Below, in pieces: positions 12,907 to 19,652 of a DNA stretch of 19,652 nt. This DNA is from DAINBT01 sp036732785 (GTDB lineage: Bacteria; Planctomycetota; Phycisphaerae; Sedimentisphaerales; SM23-30). Both the position numbers and the translations under genes were made by a program. The notes below the pieces were generated by a model. The model made no database searches. It saw only the letters and a program-made list of their open reading frames with translations, and was not told the DNA's origin. The stretch covers positions 1 through 19,652 of the forward strand of contig CAZICK010000072.1 in assembly GCA_964537505.1 (NCBI GenBank). The letters are read 5' to 3'. How positions within the stretch are numbered: the stretch's first letter is position 1; each line of letters opens with the position of its first letter.

Positions 12907-13098
12907 ATGTTGGTTTTAAGCAGGCGCAAGGATGAATCCATTGTGATCGGTGAAAATGTAGAAGTAACAGTGACTAATCTTAGTGGCAACAAAGTTAGTC
13001 TTGGAGTAACAGCTCCAAAGCACATACCAGTTTATCGCAGGGAAGTTTATAAAGCTATAAATTTACAAGATACCCGAAGTAAAAAATCACGGAAGTAA
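12907..13098 (+). CDS. csrA: Carbon storage regulator CsrA
   Basis: A 63-residue RNA-binding regulator. The start MLVLSRRKDESIVIGENVEV and the segment VSLGVTAPKHIPVYRREVY are diagnostic for CsrA/RsmA. CsrA dimers bind GGA motifs in mRNA leaders, often over the ribosome binding site, and repress or stabilise the message. The RNA-contacting ends of the chain (LVLSRR near the start and the RRE of VYRREVY) are kept. ATG 12907 follows ATAGGAGAC, a strong site. It lies after the broken NifX-like gene and before a receiver protein. No FliW or flagellar gene, the common partners, is in the window. Confidence 0.95.
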   Translation: MLVLSRRKDESIVIGENVEVTVTNLSGNKVSLGVTAPKHIPVYRREVYKAINLQDTRSKKSRK

Positions 13099-13202
13099 AT
13101 TTCTGCTTAAAATCCTCATTATCTGCTTAAAAAACAAAGCTGGAAATGCCTGTGAGAAACAAAATGTTGTCGTTAGCATCTAGTTTATGAGATAGTGAGA
13201 TT
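13099..13202. promoter_or_regulatory. csrA-receiver gap with an 11-bp direct repeat
   Basis: TCTGCTTAAAA occurs at 13102-13112 and 13122-13132, 20 bases apart (about two helical turns). It may be a regulator binding pair or chance. No convincing promoter hexamers are seen. Confidence 0.3.
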
Positions 13203-13781
13203 ATGAAAAAGATAAAAAGAGAGTGCGCCAACGAGAAAAACAAAACTAAGATTCTGATAGTTGACGATCATCCCGTCATACGTGAAGGATTAACACAGAT
13301 TATTAACCGAGAAACTGATCTTCTGGTATGCGCCGAAGCCGGAACTATTGGAGAGGCTGTTAAAGCTGTCAAGAAGCAGAAAATTGATCTGGCTCTTGTG
13401 GATATGCTGCTCAAGAACACAACGGGCATACAGGTAATAAAGAAGATAAAAACTTTATGTCCGAGCATCATTACTCTTGTCTTTTCCATGAGCGACAAAT
13501 CTCAATACATAAAACAAGCCATTGAGATAGGGGCACGGGGATATATTACGAAAGATCAGATATCTGAAAATATTATAGATGCGATAAGGCAAGTACTTGA
13601 AGGCAAAATCTATCTAAGTAAGAGGTTAGCTAAAAATTCCAAAATAGATTATGGATCCGACAACCTCGAAAAAAATACCGAAAGATTGGTTATAAGACAA
13701 TCAGTTAGCACCGTAGGCAAAATCAATCGAACTCCAATGACGAAAATAGCGGTACTGGAAAATAAGGAGACAAAATCATAA
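13203..13781 (+). CDS. Receiver-domain protein without an output domain
   Basis: A 192-residue paralogue of the regulator at 11579-12268. The receiver domain is complete and the key residues fall at the same numbers: Asp21-Asp22, Asp67 (LALVDMLLKNTTG), Ser95 and Lys117 (YITKD). After about residue 140 the expected LuxR helix-turn-helix is missing; the tail (DNLEKNTERLVIRQSVSTVG onward) shows no recognised domain. It could be a phosphate sink or competitor for the PAS kinase, or a regulator decayed at its 3' end. The last codons overlap AAGGAG, the ribosome binding site of the transaldolase remnant, which suggests an old operon junction. The start is ATG 13203 with a weak GTGAG site. Confidence 0.85.
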   Translation: MKKIKRECANEKNKTKILIVDDHPVIREGLTQIINRETDLLVCAEAGTIGEAVKAVKKQKIDLALVDMLLKNTTGIQVIKKIKTLCPSIITLVFSMSDKSQYIKQAIEIGARGYITKDQISENIIDAIRQVLEGKIYLSKRLAKNSKIDYGSDNLEKNTERLVIRQSVSTVGKINRTPMTKIAVLENKETKS

Positions 13782-14507
13782 AAGATAATCCTTTGAAAAA
13801 ATTGGGAACGCTCGGTCCGTCAATTTGGCTCGATTACATCAGACGTGATCTGATCGCAAGCGGTGAGCTTCGACATTTGATCGAGGAGGAAGGACTACGA
13901 GGGATGACCTCGAACCCATCCATCTTTGAGAAGGCAATAGCCCAAAGCCATATTTACGACCAGGACATTCGTGACATGGCCCTCAGAAAAAAGCCGTATT
14001 GACAGCATGGTGGACCCGCTGGTGGAGAAATTCATAGAGCCAGGCGGCAAGAAGACGGAAATTGCAAATTGCAAAAAAGGTACGTGGACAAGTGGCCATC
14101 TCGAGTGCTAAAGTGGCGTATCAAATCTACAAGGAAATCTTTGGTAATAAAATAATCGGTTTAAAAAACTGGCTGATAAAGGTGCTCGCCTGTAGCGGCT
14201 GCTCTGGGCCAGCACAAGTACCAAGAACCCGGACTACAGCGATGTAAAATACATTGAACCGCTGATCGGCCCGGACACCATAAACACGGCCCCGCTTGAA
14301 ACCATTAACGCCTACCGTGATCACGGCGATCCGAAATCACGCCTCGAACAAGATGTCAAGGAAGCCAATTGGATAATGGCACGATTGCCGGAACTCGCAA
14401 TCAACATCGACAAGGTGACTGGACAGCTTGAAGACGAAGGTGTCAGGAAATTCGACCTGACCTTCGATAAGTTGATGGAGGCCTTAATGAAAAAGTCATC
14501 AGGGTAA
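13778..14507 (+). pseudogene. tal: Transaldolase, multiply disrupted
   Basis: The pieces are clearly transaldolase of the SIWLDYIRR type. The N-terminal piece LGTLGPSIWLDYIRRDLIAS ... GMTSNPSIFEKAIA ends at about 13991. There it jumps, with a frame change, to SRIDSMVDPLVEKFIEPGGK; roughly 120 residues are missing, including the stretch that carries the Schiff-base lysine. A 7-bp tandem duplication ATTGCAA (14061-14074) causes the next frameshift. After VAISSAKVAYQIYKEIFGN, an AATAA-type duplication near 14146-14155 causes another. An in-frame TAG then replaces a sense codon in GARL-stop-RLLWASTSTKNP, and the frame runs on to TAA at 14505. At the front, AAGGAG is followed by ATA where ATG would be expected. 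This gene cannot make transaldolase. Confidence 0.9.
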
Positions 14508-14567
14508 TTAAAGAGAAACCATCACTGATGCCTGGTTATAATCCAGCGAAGATTCAAAATTGAGCAG

Positions 14568-15715
<1,148 letters not shown>

Positions 15716-15732
15716 CTGTTGTCACAATGGGT

Positions 15733-15762
15733 ATAGTACCATCGTTTTCGGCCGGTAAACAA
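15733..15762 (-). promoter_or_regulatory. Candidate tRNA-Arg promoter
   Basis: On the minus strand TTGTTT (15757-15762), 18-base spacer, TACTAT (15733-15738), with the tRNA 5' end 18 bases downstream. Confidence 0.45.
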
Positions 15763-15866
15763 TGTTTTTTACTGATAACGCAGTTTTTTCTTTTGTGTTT
15801 GAGGGATATCAATTCTCCTATAATACTGCCACAAATCCTCTTTTTTACGTTTTCTTACACTTGCAT

Positions 15867-15895
15867 TTGACCGCACATAGATCGAATATTATACT
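15867..15895 (+). promoter_or_regulatory. Sigma70-type promoter of the RHH-unknown-HDOD operon
   Basis: TTGACC (15867-15872), a 17-base spacer and TATACT (15890-15895), about 65 bases before the first start codon. Confidence 0.7.
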
Positions 15896-15961
15896 TGTTT
15901 TGTTGTTGTATGTGTGAGGTTTTGTTCTTGTCCTGCAGTATTTACCAGCGAGGGTAGTATT

Positions 15962-16174
15962 ATGAAAACCGTGCAAATTCCCGACGAACTTTACGATGAA
16001 CTCAAAAATTTTGTCGTGGACCCGTTCGACGACACACCCGAGACAGTTATAGGTCGTGTAGTGAATATAGCAAACAAGGCCAAGGCTCGATGGTCCCCCC
16101 TTGATGCGTACGGAGATGCCAAAAAGCAAAAGAGATCTGATTTGCAGGCGGAAGACTCTTTGGTGACGTTGTAG
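15962..16174 (+). CDS. Small ribbon-helix-helix-like (SeqA-N-like) protein
   Basis: A 70-residue protein: MKTVQIPDELYDELKNFVVD, then DDTPETVIGRVVNIANKAK and a polar tail. A beta strand (KTVQIPD) followed by two helices is the ribbon-helix-helix pattern, and the spacing resembles the N-terminal dimerisation domain of SeqA. Such proteins are DNA-binding dimers, often antitoxins or self-repressors. ATG 15962 follows GAGGG. It is the first gene of a three-gene operon. Whether it is an antitoxin depends on the next gene, which has no clear toxin motif. Confidence 0.65.
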   Translation: MKTVQIPDELYDELKNFVVDPFDDTPETVIGRVVNIANKAKARWSPLDAYGDAKKQKRSDLQAEDSLVTL

Positions 16175-16203
16175 CTGGGCATTGCAAAGACGGAGGAAAA
16201 CCA

Positions 16204-16614
16204 ATGGGGCATGGAAATGGAAAGGTTCTGCTTGGGTCCACCGTGGTGAGCATGCTTGGATCTCAGGGGTGGTCTCTGCATCGCTCATTTAATAACGAGT
16301 ACATATTCAGGAATTCTGATGGCGAAATACTTGCGATTCCGCAACATCGAACAAAACCTCAACTGATTTACTTGGACGATTTGCTCAACTGTACGCAGGT
16401 TTTGCGGCAGGAGTTCATTGCGGTAGCCAGCCAGGAATGGGACATTGCAAATAGCGGGGCTGCGAACAAACAAATTCAGTTCGATATTTGGCTGGACCCC
16501 GGTGACGCGAGTGGCTCGGATATAGGTGCATTGTTCTCGTCTTTGTCCGACTTAAATCGTGCCGCTGGCGGGTTTGGCCTTACGTTTGACGATGCTGAGG
16601 CAGTTGGCTCATGA
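16204..16614 (+). CDS. Unknown protein with a faint HicA-like N-terminus
   Basis: A 136-residue protein I cannot place. The first half (VVSMLGSQGWSLHRSFNNEY, IFRNSDGEILAIPQH) follows the strand order of HicA-type double-stranded-RNA-binding toxins (helix, GW..., IF...DG, ..P.H), but the catalytic GSHH is NNEY here. The second half (QFDIWLDPGDASGSDIGALF, SSLSDLNRAAGGFGLTFDD) is a separate alpha/beta segment. ATG 16204 has a strong GGAGG. Its stop overlaps the next start as ATGA, implying translational coupling to the HDOD protein. Confidence 0.7.
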   Translation: MGHGNGKVLLGSTVVSMLGSQGWSLHRSFNNEYIFRNSDGEILAIPQHRTKPQLIYLDDLLNCTQVLRQEFIAVASQEWDIANSGAANKQIQFDIWLDPGDASGSDIGALFSSLSDLNRAAGGFGLTFDDAEAVGS

Positions 16615-18044
16615 ATAATTTATGCAAGGATCATCCTCAATCCTCATCTTGTACCGTTCGATATACGGCAAAACCGATTGCTGTGCCCGCGGTGTACGAA
16701 GCGATACAGAGAAGGGGTTGTATTCGCAATGCCGGTGTGCTTCTCGGCATCTGCCATGACTATGTAGGCTCTGGCGCCGACATGGCCGGAAGATCGGGAG
16801 ACCAGGTTGCTTTCAGTTCGACCAAAGCCAGGGTCGCGGAAGCGTCGAAAAAACATACGAAAACCGATCAAAAAAAGGTGAAAGTCGAGTTGCAAAAGGC
16901 TCAGGCGAAGCTGACGGCAACAGATACGGTAAAGCCCCTGGCACAGGCTCTCAAAGTATTTATTAACGCAGCTCACACCATCGAACAAAAAAATGGCAAG
17001 GTCACCCTGGATGTGCAACAACTGCTCGATCACCTGAGGACGGGACGTAAAGAATTCCCGGATGATTCATTGCTGGCTTCTCTTTGTCAAAAGTTATCGA
17101 CCAGCCACTGTGGAACATCGGATGTCCGCGATGTGACCGATCTGTTCCATGAGATCAAAGCAAGCGGCAAACTTCCTACTCCAACCGCTAAAGCCTTTGA
17201 GATATTCCGTTTGGCCAACGACGATAATACAAGCATTTCCGACATTTCCGCTGTGGTTGAAACGGACCCCGCCATTGTGACTCGCATTCTCAAGGCAGCC
17301 AATTCCGCTTTTTATAAATCGCTTAATCCGGTTCGGTCCGTTCAGGACGCGATCACTCGCTTAGGGCTGGCCATGCTCAAGAAAATCGCACTAGGCTCAT
17401 CTCTCATAACCGATAACAAGAAGGGCTTTTGTCTTGAGTTTGATTACGAGCTTTTCTGGTCCGAATCCTTGGCCAGAGCCATAGCGGCGCGCAACCTCAA
17501 CCATATCAAGAGCAACGGCTTCAACGCGGACGAAGCTTTTACGGTCGGTATGCTTTGCCAGATCGGACGTCTGGCGTTTGCCAGCGTATATCCCGAAAAA
17601 TATTCAGCCATTCTAAAGCATACCGATACCGCTGCCCCCGGCCAGTTAACTGAAAACGAACGTAAGGTCTTCGGTATCGACCACAACGAACTCGCAGCCG
17701 AAATGATGTCCGACTGGAACCTGCCGGACATATTCTGCCAGGCGGTGCGTTTTCAGGATTCGTTTGAGGATCATAAAAATCTTGTCCTGGGCTCCCCGGA
17801 ATACGAACTTGCCGGCACATTGCAATGGCCCGCCAAAATATCGACCATTCTGACACAATCTCAAATGAAAATCAGCTTCCTCAAGTCAATAATCAACGAT
17901 GCCGGTCAACTGGGCGCCGGCCCTGATTTTTTCGGCGAAAAATTCGACGCTATTGTCAACGAATGGACGGACATGGGGACTATCCTGGAAGTAAAAACAC
18001 GAAAAGTCCTTCCGTGGAAAGAAATCCACGCCCGGATAAACTAA
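16611..18044 (+). CDS. HDOD-domain signalling protein
   Basis: A 477-residue protein. Residues 1-65 are unrecognised, 66-125 are Lys/Ala-rich and probably coiled coil, and an HDOD domain runs from about 186 to 390. It begins ASGKLPTPTAKAFEIFRLAN, with the typical ISAVVETDPAIVTRILKAAN and VRSVQDAITRLGLAMLKKIA. The HD-GYP/HDIG catalytic histidine-aspartate pair is replaced (GMLCQIGRLAF), as in other HDOD proteins, which are regulatory and not hydrolytic. Later DHNELAAEMMSDWNLPDIF also fits. HDOD proteins take part in stress, biofilm and chemosensory regulation. The start overlaps the previous stop by four bases. Confidence 0.88.
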   Translation: MNNLCKDHPQSSSCTVRYTAKPIAVPAVYEAIQRRGCIRNAGVLLGICHDYVGSGADMAGRSGDQVAFSSTKARVAEASKKHTKTDQKKVKVELQKAQAKLTATDTVKPLAQALKVFINAAHTIEQKNGKVTLDVQQLLDHLRTGRKEFPDDSLLASLCQKLSTSHCGTSDVRDVTDLFHEIKASGKLPTPTAKAFEIFRLANDDNTSISDISAVVETDPAIVTRILKAANSAFYKSLNPVRSVQDAITRLGLAMLKKIALGSSLITDNKKGFCLEFDYELFWSESLARAIAARNLNHIKSNGFNADEAFTVGMLCQIGRLAFASVYPEKYSAILKHTDTAAPGQLTENERKVFGIDHNELAAEMMSDWNLPDIFCQAVRFQDSFEDHKNLVLGSPEYELAGTLQWPAKISTILTQSQMKISFLKSIINDAGQLGAGPDFFGEKFDAIVNEWTDMGTILEVKTRKVLPWKEIHARIN

Positions 18045-18272
18045 TATACAAGGCTGGCCCTTAACCCACTTACGTATCATTCCCTCAACGTGGCAATCCC
18101 TCAATGTAATTATTTAGCACACCAATTTTGCTGGCGGATTTCCTCCAACACCGCCAAGCTTCTAATTTCTACCCTCCCCCCAAAAAAACCGCGCAGAAAC
18201 CAAGCAACAGCAATGAGTTATGTCATTTGCTGGAAAGTAGTAATAAATTTGTTGAAAAATAACAAAAAAAGC

Positions 18273-18300
18273 TTGCAAAAGAAATGTGATTTGCTATCAT
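18273..18300 (+). promoter_or_regulatory. Sigma70-like promoter for the secreted-protein gene
   Basis: TTGCAA (18273-18278), a 16-base spacer and TATCAT (18295-18300). It would give an untranslated leader of about 270 bases. Confidence 0.6.
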
Positions 18301-18340
18301 CGCAGTCATCTGGTTGTTTTTTATGCTGGCGGAGGCGTAT

Positions 18341-18481
18341 ATGATCAGGATCGAATCCGGCACAAAGTTTTCTGAGTTGCCTGTCATCACAGGATTGAAT
18401 GGGGCGTTGTCCAACAGTAAGCTCTTCTATAACAGGCAGTTGCGCTGCGCCAACATCGAATCGAGTACCGAACAGGTCTGA
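18341..18481 (+). CDS. Possible 46-residue leader ORF
   Basis: ATG 18341 is preceded by GGCGGAGGCGTAT, a strong ribosome binding site. It opens 46 codons (MIRIESGTKFSELPVITGLN ... RQLRCANIESSTEQV) ending in TGA. There is no signal peptide, TM helix or known family. The stretch includes a CCTGT/ACAGG hairpin (18380-18393), so it may be a structured leader RNA and not a gene. Confidence 0.35.
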   Translation: MIRIESGTKFSELPVITGLNGALSNSKLFYNRQLRCANIESSTEQV

Positions 18482-18518
18482 CAATGTAAAAGTGTATGTG
18501 TGTATGTGTATCTCGTAT

Positions 18519-18540
18519 GTCCTCAATATGTGTCGAGGAC
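18519..18540 (+). terminator. Leader hairpin, attenuator-like
   Basis: GTCCTC and GAGGAC pair perfectly around a 10-base loop; a TTTTT run begins 9 bases later, ahead of the AAAGGAG site of the secreted-protein gene. The T run is too far away for a standard terminator. Confidence 0.35.
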
Positions 18541-18574
18541 GCAATAATGTTTTTCTTAGTAAAGGAGTAATGCA

Positions 18575-19652
18575 ATGGTTAAAAAAAATGTAGTTGTAGC
18601 CGTGGCGGTTTTTGTGTCCGCCTTCGCCATCGGCCAGGTCCAGGCGGGCACAGTCACCGTGCCAAATTATGCTTTTGAGACGATTTACAAACCGAACTCA
18701 ACCACAATCACCGCGACCATAACAGGTTGGACGCAGGGCGTAGGACCAGCTTGCCCCATAGATAGCGGGGTGTACACCTTTTCCGACCAAACCACCGGCA
18801 CCCTGGCCGATATCCCAGGATGGCTCGGCTACGACAGGGACGGCTGGATCTATTGGGGCGGCACGTATGGTCGGGACCAGGCTACTGGAAATCTTCAGGG
18901 TTCCGTATCAACTGGAAACAACCATACCCCCAGTGGAGCATATTGCTACTTGTCCAACGGCGGCGGCTGGGGCAATCCGGCCGGTGGCCTGATCGTATCG
19001 TCGGCATCTCTCGGCAACATCATCAACGGCGCAACATATACGCTTTCGATGTACGCCAATGGCTCCGCAACTCCCATTGTCCTCAAGCTGTTGGCAAACG
19101 GAACAGAACTGACGCCAAGTTCCTCGGTGTGGCCGACTTTGAGTGGCACACACCAGTTATTCTCCAGAACCTATTACGCTGCGGACCTTCTCAGCTATGT
19201 TGGTCAGGCCCTGACGATTGTCTTGGGCCTTGACCGCAACTGCAGCGACACCCAATCCCACTTTGACGATGTATCGCTTACCTACACAGCGCCGATCTCT
19301 GGCAGAAATACTTTTTTAGTGCCGATTGCATCTAGCGCCAGTTGGAAAGACCTTGCATACCTGGCGGCTATCCCCGCATCGGCTAAAACCAATACGGCCG
19401 GCCCCTCGGTTATCGCCCTGGATGAAAATGGAACAATACTCGAGGAGGTAACCCATTATCTAACACTATACACTCCGACTATCTATAAGATCAACACTAG
19501 CGTTTCACTGGACAATGTGGCTTGTAATCTTGCGCAAACTCACTGGACGACGACAACCCGTGTTGTCCTGGTAGGCGATGGCGACTATGAAAATGCCCTG
19601 TGCGCTTCGGCATTGGCGGCTCGATTGGAAGTTCCGTTGATGTACTTCAACG
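18575..19652 (+). CDS. Large exported protein, N-terminal part (cut by window end)
   Basis: The open frame continues past the window end; 359 codons are visible. ATG 18575 follows AAAGGAG. Signal peptide: MVKKNVVVAVAVFVSAFAIG then QVQAG. Residues about 26-240 form a beta-sandwich-like domain beginning VTVPNYAFET, with GWTQGVGP, TLADIPGWLGYDRDG, TYTLSMYANGS and HFDDVSLTYTAP. This is the usual layout of galactose-binding-like domains in planctomycete surface proteins. From about residue 250 a second region starts; WTTTTRVVLVGDGDYENALC ASALAARLEVPLMYFN looks like the start of a cell-wall-binding-repeat-2-type unit. A surface or matrix protein is likely. The rest of the domains lie outside the window. 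Confidence 0.85.
   Translation, partial: MVKKNVVVAVAVFVSAFAIGQVQAGTVTVPNYAFETIYKPNSTTITATITGWTQGVGPACPIDSGVYTFSDQTTGTLADIPGWLGYDRDGWIYWGGTYGRDQATGNLQGSVSTGNNHTPSGAYCYLSNGGGWGNPAGGLIVSSASLGNIINGATYTLSMYANGSATPIVLKLLANGTELTPSSSVWPTLSGTHQLFSRTYYAADLLSYVGQALTIVLGLDRNCSDTQSHFDDVSLTYTAPISGRNTFLVPIASSASWKDLAYLAAIPASAKTNTAGPSVIALDENGTILEEVTHYLTLYTPTIYKINTSVSLDNVACNLAQTHWTTTTRVVLVGDGDYENALCASALAARLEVPLMYFN

Larger units (their letters stand above)
15716..15961. other. Intergenic region with divergent promoters
   Basis: No gene is seen in these 246 bases between the tRNA and the RHH-like gene. They hold the tRNA promoter (15733-15762, minus) and the operon promoter (15867-15895, plus). Confidence 0.6.
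18045..18574. other. Long leader region before the secreted-protein gene
   Basis: A gap of 530 bases. The first 200 bases show nothing I recognise, apart from two similar ATCCCTCAACGTGG/ATCCCTCAATGTAA stretches at 18090-18110. Then come a promoter (18273-18300), a possible small ORF (18341-18481), a TGTA-rich tract (18491-18512) and a 6-bp hairpin (18519-18540). No known riboswitch consensus was recognised. Confidence 0.5.

Noticed and set aside
14508..14567. A left attachment site next to the integrase
   Set aside because: I compared by eye with the tRNA 3' half and found no matching repeat here or elsewhere in the window.
18305..18490. c-di-GMP, cobalamin or other known riboswitch in the leader
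   Set aside because: None of the conserved cores I know could be found; only simple hairpins are visible.

Overview
The window looks like chromosomal DNA of a planctomycete of the Phycisphaerae/Sedimentisphaerales type. The basis is inference from protein style: three secreted proteins end in the PEP-CTERM variant with an IPAPGA core, a TM helix and a basic tail; a PAS-HisKA_3 kinase/NarL pair and CsrA are present; and the right edge opens a large secreted protein with a cell-wall-binding-repeat-like segment. No taxonomic marker is present, so this is moderate confidence.

Left part (1-9819, all genes on the minus strand): a B12-binding radical SAM enzyme and a secreted protein are followed by an envelope/stress island. 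Module A (2734-5696) holds, in transcription order, a 32-codon remnant of a channel C-terminus, a SYLF lipoprotein, an lmo0937-type membrane peptide, an LEA-like repeat lipoprotein, a DUF3185 membrane protein, a small beta-domain lipoprotein and an entericidin. Module B (8224-9819) repeats the order: intact channel, DUF3309 peptide, lmo0937 peptide, DUF3185 protein and a 27-bp fossil of the entericidin start. Between the modules lie three exported proteins with PEP-CTERM-like tails, one of them a DUF3494 ice-binding-like protein. Several genes share one of two repeated leader sequences. One leader folds as a nested hairpin; the other carries the string TATTGTATGACTCC in the transcribed direction. 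I read this as a duplicated, partly decayed envelope-stress island.

Middle part (9820-15715): a good sigma70-type promoter drives a PAS-PAS histidine kinase and a NarL-type response regulator. Next come a NifX/NifB-like gene broken by an in-frame stop and a likely frameshift, an intact csrA, a receiver protein without an output domain, a transaldolase pseudogene with at least four or five lesions, and a 5'-truncated tyrosine recombinase whose reading frame runs antisense into a tRNA-Arg(CCU) gene. This stretch resembles the worn end of an integrated element at a tRNA.

Right part (15716-19652, plus strand): a promoter precedes a three-gene operon (ribbon-helix-helix-like protein, unknown 136-residue protein, HDOD protein). 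A 530-base leader region follows, with a promoter, a possible small ORF and a hairpin, and then the start of a large exported protein cut by the window edge.

The main candidates for something undescribed are the duplicated small-membrane-protein island with its repeated leader RNAs, and the RHH-unknown-HDOD operon.
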